Shown here one piece after another: positions 12,601 through 25,719 of a stretch of 64,000 nucleotides of DNA. A model generated the notes under the pieces. It was not told the origin of the DNA. It saw nothing but the letters and a program-made list of their open reading frames with translations, and did not search any database. The stretch spans positions 13,454,273 to 13,518,272 of the forward strand of contig JALGQZ010000018.1 of assembly GCA_023105745.1 (NCBI GenBank), in the 5' to 3' direction. The translations under genes and the position numbers were made by a program. Origin of the DNA: Austropuccinia psidii. Lineage: Eukaryota > Basidiomycota > Pucciniomycetes > Pucciniales > Sphaerophragmiaceae. The stretch's first letter is position 1; each line of letters begins with the position of its first letter.

Positions 12601-13712
12601 AGTCCTTGTATGGTACCAAGCAAGCCCCGAGGATGTGGCAAGCAAAGTTGGTTGAAGTTCTCGATAGTCTAGGAATGAAACCGACAAGAGCAGATGACTC
12701 ACTATATTCAAACAAGGATCAAAGTCTGTTTTTGCATGTCCATGTCGATGATGGTTTCCTGATAGGGAAATGTGAGAAAGAGATAGTGTTTTTCCTCAAC
12801 GGGCTAAATGCAATCTTGAAGCTTAAATACCAAAAGAGACCAACCCATCATCTAGGCTATTGTCTCGACTGGTCGACCAAGGGAATCGTCCAGCTGAACC
12901 AGAAAGACCTGATATCTCAATTGCTCAAGGACTACGACATGGAGAACAGTCGAAGTGTTAAGACTCCATGCAACAGCAATCTTCTCAAGGAGCTGGAAGT
13001 CATCGGTGACCCCATCTCAACTACGTCATATCAGCAGGCGATAGGTAGCTTGAACTACCTGGCCCAACACACCCGACCCGACATCTCCTACACTGTAAAT
13101 GCTCTCTCTAGGTATGCAACTCATCCCACAGCAAGACATTGGGTTGCACTCAAGCATCTCTTCCGCTACCTCAAAGGGAGTAGTGGACTCTGCCTACACT
13201 ACACAAACCAAGAGAGCCGCTCCAGTGACGGTCTGGTAGGCTGGGCTGATGCAGATTATGCCAATGATCGAGTAGAACGAAAATCCATAACTGGAAATCT
13301 GATCACCTATCTTGGAAATCCTGTATCATGGTTAAGCAAGAAGCAATCTGTTGTTGCTCAGTCTACAACCGAGGCTGAGTTCATCTCTATGAACATTTGT
13401 GCGAAGCAGCTTTGTTGGTTGACCTACTTATTGAACGACTTCAATCAAAGAGTGGCTAAGCCAGTGATTTATAATGATAACTCAGGAGCTGTGACTATAT
13501 CCAGCCAAGCCAGCTTAAATCCCAATACTAAGCATATAGAGATCCGATACCAGTACGTTAGGGATCTGGTTGTGAAAAAACTGATGGTGGTTAAGCAAGT
13601 CGGAACCAATGATATGCTTGCTGATGCACTAACCAAGCCACTGGGAGCTCAGAAGGTCGATAGTATGTGCAAGCAATTACACCTCAAGAATCAAGGAGGA
13701 GTGTCGAAGTAA
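9615..13712 (+). CDS. Ty1/copia Gag-Pol polyprotein, intact
   Basis: 1365 codons from ATG to a TAA lying 11 bp inside the 3' LTR. Order: Gag (residues about 1-310); aspartic protease with LDSGAG, catalytic Asp325; GAG-pre-integrase HSLLGHPS and a CxxC motif (ECQVCLH); integrase core with Asp525 (or 526), Asp567 and Glu603, D-to-E spacing 35; reverse transcriptase with Asp960 (FDIETAFLHG) and the catalytic HVDD, Asp1045/1046; RNase H with GWADADYAND, TTEAEF and the KHIEIRYQYVRD and DALTKPL blocks. Residue numbers are from the frame shown. All catalytic residues I can check are present, so the protein may be active. Odd point: Gag has no CCHC zinc knuckle; instead a basic Arg/Gly-rich tract (about residues 228-258) may bind RNA. 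Gag and Pol share a single frame without stop or frameshift, as in many copia elements. Confidence 0.97.
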   Translation: MLTEHTTTPADHPSSDDEGYRTKIITLTRENWVQWSCQFENFLLGKGHESLLSPPSETDKVSLKFKKRNGSALALLWTCVSPDMHGILLANKTSFYDSWEALGKTCGKNSVVIMCETLFKLISIQFEPGSSLEKHIDVFQKTYASYQSITQNSENQMVISSEVAAAFFIRSLNQDRELSGLIPTLYDITPFELNTVLNRVAVEHCRRGPALDQVMALDKKEKSDPNKNPARGGHRGRSKVTSRGRGKGKGNPQPKKEDDSSKRLDKLEKMFARFEATSKNPNVNVVTESSKEPSADFEQSDSDAYVVEDEVLMSGSEISNQIYLDSGAGRSVVNDLRSLTNIVKVQKQVNTYSEPVNITHQGVLIFRGVHISPVYYAPKGKVNLLSVSQLTDHGLKPVFKGGAFLVLQGKRIIAKFHRMGNLFATKLQSQCVFSLPDSEKKRDWHSLLGHPSDEYTKRLLSNKRITGTFTSSSECQVCLHAKIKRLPHSRHLPSTHSPFTKIHMDTLEISPPSRQGYRYVLAIIDDFSRFNRIYLMTEKGRAEALINSFLNELKNKLNITPAYIHTDRGGEFDSNNFKRTLLAKGICLERGPAHSPQTNGVAERFNQSLLTKVRCLLAQSNIPITYWDEAALHASLLLNHLPHRFLSMSSPNDVLLRESSTIQPTRDLNTFLPFGIKVVVKTENPSSKVNPSGQAMKALTFEPYSDALRVLDVATGKIRVTRDYSQLKSETTVMLRKDPCVLPMQPAKTPPRTTSLPVLKDSLPQLNSPATDHHEVISQTSIENQSLSHEPSSQAVTDQNKRPPRYTYVPYYETAPCDVSSQVRAQNIIEGTKRHRRPPDRLMLADVVTYKQALSDPLEEEAWKSAMKQEYDSLMNHSTGELVPYPTDGTKVIGGMWRLTRKRNEFGEVYRHKARWVVLGNHQEHLIHYFDTWASVGRNETFKIMLILAVCRDYIPYQFDIETAFLHGKMDANVYVKQVRGFEVPGKEQWVWRLNKSLYGTKQAPRMWQAKLVEVLDSLGMKPTRADDSLYSNKDQSLFLHVHVDDGFLIGKCEKEIVFFLNGLNAILKLKYQKRPTHHLGYCLDWSTKGIVQLNQKDLISQLLKDYDMENSRSVKTPCNSNLLKELEVIGDPISTTSYQQAIGSLNYLAQHTRPDISYTVNALSRYATHPTARHWVALKHLFRYLKGSSGLCLHYTNQESRSSDGLVGWADADYANDRVERKSITGNLITYLGNPVSWLSKKQSVVAQSTTEAEFISMNICAKQLCWLTYLLNDFNQRVAKPVIYNDNSGAVTISSQASLNPNTKHIEIRYQYVRDLVVKKLMVVKQVGTNDMLADALTKPLGAQKVDSMCKQLHLKNQGGVSK
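13691..13701 (+). promoter_or_regulatory. Polypurine tract of the copia element
   Basis: TCAAGGAGGAG ends at the base before the TGTCG start of the 3' LTR, the expected position of the plus-strand primer. It also codes the last residues of the polyprotein, so coding and priming functions overlap. Confidence 0.8.
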
Positions 13713-14413
13713 GGAGCAAAGAAGAGGTAGCTTGATGCTTGTGATTTCTTTCGGGTAGAAGATCATGTTTCCCCCTCTTTATGCACTTACCGGTCATCAT
13801 TACGAATTCGCGCTGTCCTGCCTGTTTAGGGAATCTCATGGCAGCATCGATTGAGGGAAGGGAGGATGTGTTTAAGATAAATAGACGCGAGAGTGCTTGG
13901 ACTGCCTGGCCACGACTCTTCGCCCTAACTATTCATCACTGAACTAATCCACGTTTACAGTTAATCAATCGAACTCGGGAAGCTATCACTCAGGAGGAGC
14001 AATAAGGTACTGGTTATGCTTATTGCTTGAGGGTAGTATAGTTATTAATGTGTCTATTATTCTCAAATCACAATAGCTTTGTTTCACTAGCTCTAGCTTA
14101 TTCTCACGTATAGATAGTTACACTGTTCTGCTAGCTCATAGGTGAATGTGAGTAATGGTTTCGTATCTAACTCACTTGCATACTCACTGATGTTGTTTAA
14201 TGATGTTGCAACAGGCTCAGCTGTTGAACCTCTGAATATATTCATAGGTATATACACATTAGATTATTGACTATTATAAACAGGTACATTCATTCATGCA
14301 TTCCAAGATATAACGTACAAGTACTTACTGTGTTTATTTGCTAGCTGCTATTACTGCTACTGTTTTTGTTGAGTTAATTAAAGCAATAAACATCCTAAAC
14401 TAAAACTCTTGCA
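13702..14413 (+). repeat. 3' LTR of the copia element
   Basis: 712 bp, same ends as the 5' LTR and two substitutions from it. Followed directly by the target duplication ACTTA. Confidence 0.97.
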
Positions 14414-14418
14414 ACTTA

Positions 14419-17400
14419 TTGATATTCAATATTCCAAAACCTGGTCTGGATAGTGGTGATACAAAATATCTCTGGTTTCACATCTGAATTGATGGATTTA
14501 TATTTATTTGGAAATATAAAGCATTATGAGTCATGAATAGGGAAAAAAGTATATTTATTGTTAATCATACAGCTTTGAGGGGGAAGTAATTCCCTTGGAA
14601 AAACGTTAGATTTACGGCTTTAAGTCCAAAACAATCCAAAAATCAGAAAAGGGAGTCCAAGAAATCATTTTATAGATCATGAGCCGCCAAAAAACATGGT
14701 TCATTACCTGGATCATGAACACAAATTTCATGGATAAACACATTACCAATAAGCCAGGTTTTAAATTGCAACAGCCAGAAAAATCACGGGATTGAACCCT
14801 ACTAATACATATATCTCAAAATATCTCATGATCTGAATCAGGATACTCAAAAAACCATTTTATGCAAAAATTTAAGCCCAATTTTTCTGTTACTTTTAAA
14901 ATACCTAACCAATATATCATGATTTGATTATCAAAACCTCTTTCAAAAGAAAATACTATTTACTGAGTTTCTGGCTAAGAAAGACACTATACAATGAAAA
15001 ATATTTTTTTTATCCTAATGGGGCTTAAAAATTACATGAGATGGGTTCTCAATGGAGCTTGAAAGTTTATCCTATTTAAATGAAGAAAAATAAAAAAATA
15101 TAAAGCCATTTCATTTACCAAAATGGGAAAAAAGTGTCTCAAGTGTCAATGAATCTGATTTTTTGCTACTATGGAACAATCGCACAGATTTATGAACCAC
15201 TATGTAGGATTTTTCAATAAAAATGTTGATAATATCACTTTTAATCAATAATAATATGACTGTTCTCGTGGAAAAGAGAATATAGATCATTTTGACCAAA
15301 AATTTTAATAATTCACTTATTAATTATTCTATTTACTTTCTGTATACTATTGGTAATATAACAATAACCAGTTATATAATACTTGAGTGACTTACAAGAA
15401 GGATATATTAATAAAAATTATTTTTAAAAATAAGGGAATATTGATAAATTCTTCAAGGAAACTAAATGCAGAGAAAAGCTTAAGAAATTAAAAGTAAATC
15501 CACACTCATACTTAAGAAGTGCCTTGATATAAAAATCGGAAAGAGGTGTTTGAAGAATACATTTGTGGATTCAAGAAGCAAGAGTAAATAGGATATCAGG
15601 AATACAACAAAATTTAGTTAAGACACTCATTTTAATACAAATTGTATTCTATTTTATGAGTATTGAGAAAATTCAAAGGATTAAAGCTTCTAACAATAAA
15701 TTTAATAAATGATTTAGTTGGGTATATCAAGATATAAGGATTTAACTGATTATAAGATTTGATTATTCAGGAAAAATTAGAAACCAAAGGCTCCTTTAAG
15801 GACTTTAAAAAATCTCACACAGCTTTATAATGGACTTAGATTAAAAGACTTATGGAAAATAAATAACCTCATTTGTTGTCATATAGAATTATGAAAATTA
15901 ATGTATTATATCATTATACCTAAATACCAACGCATTTATGGTTGAGAAATATTGAGTTCGATGATTTAAGTATTTTTCAATTTCAAAATGTAAATTTATT
16001 ATATTTTCTTTATCTTATTGATAATTAAATTGAAGGCTGTATCTTATGTGAATTATTGAAGATATTGTCCTTGAAATGGAAGCTCAAAAAAAAACCATAT
16101 GAAAAAATTCTATTTGAGATTCTAAAAAAATGGATATGATTTGCTTTTAATTGAATAGCTAATCTTCATCAATAGTCTTGGAAAGGTATAGAGTGACTTA
16201 CTAAGAATAAACTTTTTGATGGATTCCTAAATTTTAAATTACTTTATATTTGATGACGTTTTTCAGGTAAAATATCAACCTGATTCGAAGAAGTATATCC
16301 TTGGATAATATTACAAAGAGAATCCTTTAATTAACCTCTTTTGATATATGAGTAATTAGAAATAGATATTTGACATGGTTTCAGGTCTCTGAGGTACTCA
16401 TTACCTCCTTGGAAAATCAAAATAGTAGCTTATATTCCATTTTATAATGACTTAATGGGACTTAGTTTTAGTAACTAATCCCCAAAAGATTTTTTTCTAA
16501 ACTATCAAGGTATCAACTAAGATTTATCAATTCTCTAAATATGTCTAGGTCTCTCAAGGCTTGAGAGGTTGTGGTACCCTGGCTCTCTTTGATAATACTT
16601 CCCCCCTTGATAATTTTTCATATAAAATCATGACTTAATTCCTCAAATATTCAACACAGTAGGTGTAAATCAAAAATTTATGTACCACTAGATTAATTTT
16701 TAGGGGTAAGACTATATTTTATACCAATAAAAATTTCAATCAAGCATAGATTTTTCCAAAAAAATTATTCCTATGCGAAGATATAAAAAAAAGCTCTTCT
16801 AACAAACATTTAATGAGGTATTTTTTATTAGTTTTTCAATAACTTGACGTTTTGAAACATAAATTCAAATATTAGACCTTATGATTCTGCCATAATTCAA
16901 TTTCAATTATAATTCAAATCCGCTCTCAAATTCACTGACTTACTCAAAGGGAATTATTCATCTCTTTCTCTTGTAGAGGAGAATTAATTTTGTGTATGAG
17001 TATGAATTATGGGGTTTCATAATTTAAAATCTATTTTGGAGTAATATGTGGCTTTTTTTGGATGTATAACATATCTACAGGCTTACAATCCCTAAAATGG
17101 ATATTGTTTTTTTGGAGGCACCCTTGGCAAGTTTTACTTTTGATTGTTTTTGGGGGGAAATGTGAATTAAAGCGACAACATTTGAGCTAAAGTGCCATTA
17201 AAAAGGAATTTTTTACAAGACCTTAAAAGCGCCAAACTACCTGGAAAAACAATAAGAACAATTAATTTTTTGCCTTGAAATGATTCTTGAGGTAAAAGTG
17301 AAAATGTTTGAATGAATTTAGATGTAAATCTGCTATACAATGTGGTGAACAGATCCAATTTTTCAACTTCATTTTTAAATACTTACCTTCATTTGGAAAA

Positions 17401-20400
17401 GCCCTAATAAAATGAAAAAATCAAGTTGTTTGTTAAAAGTTTATCCGAATTTTTTCAGTAAAGGAAAAATGCTAACTTTCCAATAAAATAAAATTAGTTT
17501 TCCTGAAATAAAAAGAATCAAGTCATCCATTAGGAACTATTTTTCGCTTCAAAAAACATCTTCGATCAAAATAAAATGAAGTTTTTCTGAAAAACAAACT
17601 TATTTTGAAGGAAAAAGACGAATCTATGATAGAAATAAAAATGGAATAATAAAATCATGTTCCATTTTTTGTTAAATTGAGAAAAATAATGAGAAGATTA
17701 TTACTATTCCTTCCAAAAGGTTTTCTCTACTTGAAATCAAACTTGTAATCTGCTTTGATTAATATCACACTTAATTGAAATCATAAAAACGTTTTTTCAC
17801 TTGAAATGAACCCAAATTGTGGCATTAAATTCTGTATTCTTCCAGAATTAAGTACACTTTTCAAATCAAATTTAACAATGATAAAACCAAAAGTGAAACA
17901 AAAAAATTAGTATAGAAGAGCAATTCCGAACCTTGATTTGACCCCATTGATATATTTTTTCAACCACGCGTCTCAATAAGGAAGGCAAATTAAATCATCT
18001 TTTAGGAAAAACCTTAAGCATATTTTTAAATAAAGAAATTAAGGAAGTACCTCTTGTTTTAGAAATGGAATATACATCAAAAATTAACACAAGTCATATT
18101 TCAAGCAAATAATGTGGGAATATTAGCTTAGATATTATTAAAAAGAATTAGAAGACAAGGAAAATCCTGAAGCTGAAGCATCCACCTTTCTTAAAAAGCA
18201 CAAAAAGAGGTGAAACTGCATATTCTGTGTAAACATGTAATTTAACCTGTAAATAAAAGCTCAAATTTTGTGAAATAAGCTATGAAAGCTGTAAGATTGA
18301 CAGAAACTTCTACAGGACTTCCCCACCCAAAATGACACCTACCTATTCATTCTCTCCTAATGAAAATACCCACATTGTTTTGGAATGGGTCCATCCTTCA
18401 GGATAGAAACATCAAAATTTGTACCTGGAACCCTTTTTCTCATCAATATCGCTGTTGAAGCTCCTCAATCAAATTCTCAGTAAGACTTATTTTCCATCTT
18501 TTATTCATTAATTGTAAACCTAATATCATAGATTAGATTTGGTATCAATCCCTTTCTGTTTTCCAAATTTTACACTTGTAATCATATTCAACTCACGATA
18601 TTTACACTTATTTCAAAGAAATGGATCAATCCAGAACTCCTAGTCAAGACACACAAAATATCTTATGTCTATAATGTCGGATCAATGCAATATTAGATCA
18701 TTAATTACTACTATAAAGGGAGATTCTGATTTCTTGAAATTAAGTTCCAAAAAACCAAATGAGACCGAAGTGAAAGCTTTCGAAGAAACTTTTTAATTAA
18801 CCGCAAAACAAAATCTCACAAGTAAAGAAGAACTCTAGTGATCTGAATTTAAGCCTCCACCATCCAATCCCACACCGAATAGGAAATTCAATGCAATCTC
18901 AAATTAACTGAAACTTCTTCCCCAAAGGGTTTAAAAGCCAATACCAAAAGCCCCCAAACACAAAAAAGTTTCAAATGCAAGAACAAAAATTTCCACATGA
19001 ATCGAAAGGTACAAGATTAAGGTCTTTCTTGTGCATCAACTCACACAACTAGACCAAACTATTTTTCTTCTCATAAGGATCAATTTTCTATCCAAATTAA
19101 CTCCCTTTTGGATATAAAAGAGAGGGATAGCTTTCAATATTGGCCTACATAAGATTTCTTTCCAGACCTTCACCACAAATTCTCTAATTCTGGAGAATCG
19201 TAACCATTAATTCAGGATTGTGGTTGCTTTTAGCTCCAACAAAAAGATTTTGTGAAAGCCTTTATCAGAAAGAATATTCAACTGGTCTTATCATAGTCAG
19301 AGAGAAAAAAACATATTTCGAGTTGAAATTACCCTTTATTTCTTTTTATTCCCTTGATTTTTCCCCAAACTTTCAAAAAGTCCATATGAGATATACAATT
19401 TCAATTGTAGAATTGTGGAGATTTCAGAATTTCTAAAAAACACTCCTTGAGGTTCCTAAAAAAAATCTTTTATTGAATTTAGTTTGATCACAGAAACTGG
19501 CCTTTTAAAAAATTCATATGATCAATTTGTGCACTACTGGATGAAACAGAAATGCAAAAAAGAAAGAAAATCAAATGGAAAGTACCAAGAAGAAATCTTG
19601 ATTAATTAATATAGTAAGGATTGTGCTCTAATGAGTATCAATTATTTTCATTAAAAAATTACTCAGTGCTCCTGTCTTTCATTCAGATCTATAATGAAAG
19701 TTTGGAACCTTCCATTTTGCCTAAATTCAAATGGATATACTCCAAGATAATTCAACAAATATGGGATTTTTTCTAAAACAAAATAGTAATCCAGCCTTTG
19801 AGATTTATATCAAATATGGATTTAGAAATTATGTATGTAAAGATAAAGTGTTTGTAAGTTCTAATAACATTAATAAAACTAATTTTAGTGTATATCTAAG
19901 CTTACAGAATCCCATTTTTTTGGTGTCAAAATGCAAAAAAAAAATCATTATAAACAGATTTTTCATGCAGTATTGATGATGAGGTGTTGAATAATTTCCC
20001 ATATTCCGACCTAATAGAGTTAATCTAATATTATTTAACTTTTTGAGCTACCCTAGGTAAATTTTAAATTAGAATTCAAAGTGGAACTTAAATCAATGAT
20101 TTTAATTACTCACAAAACGTTATTTATATCTTTTTAGTGAAAATTAATGAACCCTCAATATGCACATGATTCAGGGGTTTTACATATTCCAAAAGTGATT
20201 TGGAGTTATCTTTGCCATATTTGCGTATGTAAAACATACCCCAAGGCTCAAAATTCAATTATAAATAAGTAAATGAAATTTTATCATTGTAATGTGTTTT
20301 TATCTTAATCTCAAATATACGATTATTCATATTCTTGGGAGTTCAAATTATCAATAAACAGCAAATACCAATTTTGACATATTTTTCTAACAATAATAGC

Positions 20401-23400
20401 TTTTTATATGCCAGTGGGTAATCTTCATTAGTATTAATTATTTGTTTTATCATCCTTATTTTTTCACACTATTATTGTTGCTCATTTATAAATAACAAAT
20501 GTTAATATAGAATAAATAATTGTAGAATAATTTTGCTACTATCACTATTTCATTGGTAATATAAATAGTTATAATTAATAATGATAACTATTTTTGATAT
20601 TGCTATTATTTAATATCCATACATTTGTGATTTTTTATAAATATGGTTTTATTATAATTTTATTTGAATAAATTTATCCTCATATTTAGTCTATTATTAA
20701 TTATTAATGAGGATTCATAGAGTGGTATTTCCTATGAAATAAGAACAGGAATAGTAAAATAATTGGATTTGGAATTAATTTTAGTATTAACTTCATAGTG
20801 AAATATTTCAGGAACCTGTTCAGCCTTGTATTATGTACATAAATTTTGCTCCAAATGCTCTTCAACGCCAATATTTTTGTGTATTTAAGCATTGCAACCA
20901 GCAAGGGGAAGTAGTTGTGAATAGAAACTGAATCCCTAAGTATCTCAAGTAGTACAAAAATTTTAGCCTTCCTAGAGGACCACTAGCTCAAAAATGAGAG
21001 GCACAAGTAAATTCAAAATAGTCATTAAATAAGGAGAAAGAGATCCTGGAATAGCTGAATATATCAATGTAAATTCTTTCTTGTTAAATTATTTAGGAGG
21101 ATGTTTGAGAAAAATTAGGACCAAACACCCTAATACTTCCTGTTTTACACAAGACATTTCTTATAAAGGATTAAAAAAGTGAATCAACAGTGAGAAACGA
21201 AGGAAAAGAGATCTTTAATTTTGCGCAGTTTAATAAAAACAGAAAAACATGAATTAATGCCATACTTTGTTTAATGTCGCAGTTTGTTCTAGCACTTTGA
21301 ATTTCATCATTACAATTTCCAAATGAGATTTATATTAATTTAAATACTAAAAGCCATTTAATCTCAATCAAAAGTTCATGGGTGTCATATATTGATCTGA
21401 GGTGAACAACATTCTGTGCTTTAGCTAAGATATGGGGGGGAAGAAACTTATAGAAAATGAAGATTCTATGCAGCTAATATAAAACAAAATATTCATTCCA
21501 CAGATAAATATTTTAACAAGAACTGAATCAAGACACATATCAGACTAAAAATATGTAAGAATAAGGGACAGGATTCATTAATCACCTGAAAAGGGTTCAC
21601 AAACATCAAATGCTGGAGAATCATCATGCTTGACAATTCTGAAGACGATTCCAAATTTTCTGATTCTTTCTCTTCATTGATAGCAGAGTACAAAAGATGG
21701 GGACAGGATGAAAGCCCATATTAATGAAGGTGCTTATGGTTATTTTCTGAGGAAAGGAGACAACCATTTATTATTTCATTGAGATAATTAAATGGGTGTG
21801 TTACACATGTACCCAAGGTACACAAGGCCCTCATAATTAACCTTATTAAAAAATTTACAATAAATAAATAGAAAATAGAAATTAATAGTGAGAGGGAGAT
21901 GGTTAAGGAGATTTAAATTTCTATTCAAGAGGAGAAAAGGTAAATCTGGAATATTTGACATTGTTATAATGAAGGATGAACCCAGAACAAAGATGAATGA
22001 TTTTTGTCATTAAGAGATTATAAGGAGCTAGGGTTATGTTCTGGAAGGTGACACCTGGTAGGTGTTTCTGTCAAATTTACATATTTCTGAGATTCTTTCA
22101 CAGAACGTGAGCTTTGATTAATGGGTGAAACAATAGGAGGATTAAGCATATGCGAAATAACAGATTTTGTTGATGAATTTATTGTAAAGGAAAGTATCTG
22201 AATACATATATATTGGTCATCTTATGGGTTCAAGCCAAATTTTGAAAATTATATCAGTTTAGCTTATGGATGGGAATGAGTCTCATGGAAGCTTTAGGAA
22301 GGCTGGAGAGTATTTTGAAAACAAACCGAATGTTAAAGAATTTCTTGGAATAATAAAGTATATTTATACTAAAACTATCTCAATGAAGAGTTTATACCCT
22401 ACCCACAAGTTAAAAATGGAAAAGTGTGAGCCTTTGAGGTATGACCACCTGCCCAAAAAAGGTCACAATACTTCATATATAATTTTGAGTAATGAATATC
22501 TTGAAATAAATTTATCAAGGAATTAAATGAAAATTTCTCCTTGTATAATGGCTTAGAAATAAATTACACTGACAAAAAATCATTTAAATATCAGTGTAAT
22601 ACATGAAAAACTGCACAAAAAAGACTTAAGCCTTGTTTATCTCAAAAACTGAAAAACATAAACTTGAATTTTAGTATGAAATTGATTTTCTCATCCAGCT
22701 TTACATATATTTTTCCTTAGGTATCATACCTGTAAGCTCAATACTTACTGAGATAGCAAAACATGTACTATTTATAATCAGTGCATATGTTTATGGTTTT
22801 CAGGTTATATATTCTAAATTATACAGGTTAAATGGATTATATAACAATAATTTAATAACATGGTCACTTTAATTATTCAGATATAATCTTTAGTGAGATT
22901 TCTATAAGTCAATTTATAAGTAATAGAGAAATATTACTCTTAATTTATCATATAAGCTGACAACTCCTAACCAAAAGTGGTATGAACTCAAAATGAAGAC
23001 CAAATTTTGATTATGATACTTCATATGTGATGAGATACTTAATTTTTGTTAGAAATTTCAGGGTAGAGCCTTGAGTAATCATGGTTTAAAGCTTAAAGTA
23101 GCAAGTTTTGAAAGAAACAACTAGTTACATGAAGAATCATCAAAAATAGAGTTTTTATGATATAATGAAGCTCTATTGAATCCTTGGGGAGAAAATACCA
23201 AGCTATATGTATTAACTATCTGATTGTTGATATCCTTAATAGCCTAAAAGGTATTCAGAATTCAAGTTAAGGTACAAAAATGATCTTATATAAAGCTTAA
23301 CAGCTTATATGGAGATAATATTTATGAGAAATAGTCTTTTAATTTTGGAAAAATTGCAATTAGCATGATTGGATCATTTCACAAGACTGTCATTTCAAAA

Positions 23401-24288
23401 AATTCAAGTTATAGATGTAAATTTGTAGCATGAGGTTATAATGAGGTAATATCAAATAATTATTATCTAATTACCTCTAAGCCTTAGAAAGCTGATTGCT
23501 TCCAGTAGAAGGAGTGACCAAAAATCTTACTTTCCCACTCTTGTCATTATGAAGGAAGTTATTCAATATGAAAATATACCTTCTTCCTCTGTTTTCCCCT
23601 TAGAAATCACAAATTCTTCAAAATACTACAATAACTAAGTGTAAAAGATTTATTATTAATTGAAAAACCATTTGATATGATAAGCTAAAGATATTCCAAC
23701 TCTAGGTTACCAAGCTTATAGTGAATACATTAACAAGTTATTTTATTTTGTAAATTCTATCCAAAACTTCCAATTAATGTAAAAATGGTAAAACTTGTAA
23801 TATTGAAATTTTCTATAATTTTAGCTATTATCTAAAAGGATTTTATATACTTTTGAAGGCTAATAATTTGAGAAACCTTAATATCAAGTGCTCAAATCAA
23901 ATATTTAATGCCCAATATTATTGATTTCTCTTTATAACCCAAAAATTACCATTTTCACAATATGAATAGTATGTTTATTATACATACACTTAATATTGTT
24001 AATATAATAGAATGATGAAGGAAAAATAGAGTGAAAAGGAGAGATCCTGTGATCCTTGGGATATGTTTCAATTACCTAAATAGGCCACAAACAAAAGATG
24101 AAGTAGCTTTTGGAAGGTGAAAAACCCATAAGTCATGTGTGTATCCAAAATTCATCATTTTTCATAAAGAAAAGATTAATAACTGTGTTTTTAGTGGGTA
24201 AGTCTATAAATTTAGGCCCAGATTTAAATCCTAAAAAATATAACTAGGATAGCTCAATTGAGTTTATTAGATTAAATTAATTCTTTAA
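14419..24288. other. About 9.9 kb of AT-rich DNA without recognised features
   Basis: Only short frames, none with a recognisable motif. Two spots look mildly protein-like. Minus strand 21600-21760 has an acidic Ser/Glu-rich stretch (SENLESSSELSSMMILQ) followed by CAG/GTGATT that could be a donor splice site. Plus strand 22266-22526 has an 86-codon frame of mixed composition. Neither can be assigned. The rest, for example 20400-20700, is low-complexity A/T. Confidence 0.5.
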
Positions 24289-25719
24289 TATAAGCCTATG
24301 ACTCCAAAGCAGAACACAAGCATGAAACCAAACTACCATAAACCAATGGTAGAGCAAAAATTCCCACTAAAAGTGAGCTGAGCCAAAAAGGATCATGAAG
24401 GAAATCAAAAGAAAGATAGAATTAAACCCTTTCAAAAGATAAAACTACTGGAACCATAAGATAAGGAATGACAGTGTTATTACTGCTCAAACCAGGAACT
24501 GAGCAGAAACCTTAATTTTAACTTATTATATGAAATATAGAGGAAGAAGAAGACCCCCATCAAATTGGTGTTCAAATTGAAGATTTCGTCAATAAAGGAT
24601 ATCTAATTGTTTTAGCCAAATTCAGCTAGCATTAAATATACAGAAGTTATGGCTAAAAATAAGGCCAATAAGGATGAACAAAATATTCACCTCCCATCTA
24701 ACTTCTACAGTTTTAGTGTAAGATACCTAGAGTGGGGTCCTTTTGCAAAGTGTACAATAAGGGATCTCTTAGGGTGCCATCCATTTCCTGATACAACATC
24801 TAGAAGAAAATTTATGGAGCAAACAAGCTCAATACAGGATTCATAACAAATACACATAACAATAATGGAATTGAAAACTGGTATAAATTTTCCATGTTCA
24901 ATTCTAGCTATACCAAGTGAGTAACCATTGTGTAGAGATCCTCAAAGGCTACATAATGAGTCCCCTTTGAGCTCTTTATCTTGAAAACTGACAAAGATAT
25001 CAAGGCACTAAGATTATAATCCCGCACTAGCCAGTATGGGATTTTACTGTGGGAAAGCTGTCCATATAAGTGAATTAAAAGCTAATGAATTGAATTGAAT
25101 GCTGTTTGTTCTTTATTTTCTCATGAAATGACCACTATGAGTCATATGGACATGCTATTTACAGTTTCTGAAATGTCAGAATCACCAGAACACACCTGTA
25201 AGATCCATTGATGAAGGGTTCCACCCTTTATAGGGTAAAAATTCCAAATTGTGGCTCTAAAGCCATATTTCCACCCAATAACAGTCTTTATTGAGTGTAC
25301 ATAGCCACAAACCAGCCCAAATTGGTGAAAGGTTTCACTCTGTGGTTGTGTGCAGAGGTAAAAAACATCCCACTACCCCAGAACACGATAAAGGATGTCT
25401 TTTATTTGCCAAAAGGCAAATACACCATCCTTTTCTTAGTATTCTTATGTGGTATTGCTTCTTGAAGAAGTGGTACCCTTAGAATTAAACCATTATTCTC
25501 ATAATTTTAACTATTGTAGGGTTTATTATTGTAAACCAACAGATACACACTGCACCCAGGACTTTCAGCAGAACTCACCATCACTAATACTCATTAGTAA
25601 AGCCCCAAAACCCTTATGAATAATCTTACCACCCAGATATCCTCACTATTTTTGGGTCACACTCAGGGTTATAGCTCTTTATTATCATTTTAAAGCTATA
25701 TCATAGAGTAACCTTGAGA
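24289..25719 (+). repeat. Degenerate gypsy LTR, same family as at 54860
   Basis: About 1.43 kb that aligns by eye along its whole length with the 54860-56282 LTR. The start AAGCCTATGACTCCAAAGCA corresponds to the TGTCAGCCTGTGAC end, followed by shared ACACAAGCATGA and CCATAAACCAATGG. The middle keeps TGTACAATAAGGGATCTCTTAGG-like and GGGTTTATTATTGTAAACCAACAG-like blocks, given here only as positional landmarks near 24750 and 25520. The end matches the LTR/leader junction. Divergence is high and both termini are mutated, so this is an old copy. No clear target duplication is visible. Confidence 0.8.

Larger units (their letters stand above)
8837..14418 (+). mobile_element. Complete Ty1/copia LTR retrotransposon with ACTTA target duplication
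   Basis: A full-length element (8842-14413, 5572 bp) made of two 712-bp LTRs, a primer binding site directly after the 5' LTR, one uninterrupted Gag-Pol frame and a purine-rich tract directly before the 3' LTR. The 5-bp target duplication ACTTA is perfect on both sides (8837-8841 and 14414-14418). The LTRs start TGTCG and end TTGCA (TG...CA). Comparing them by eye I find only two substitutions (T9061/C13921 and A9288/G14148). Together with the intact ORF this indicates a recent insertion of a potentially autonomous element. Domain order PR-IN-RT-RNase H defines copia (Pseudoviridae-type), not gypsy. Confidence 0.97.
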
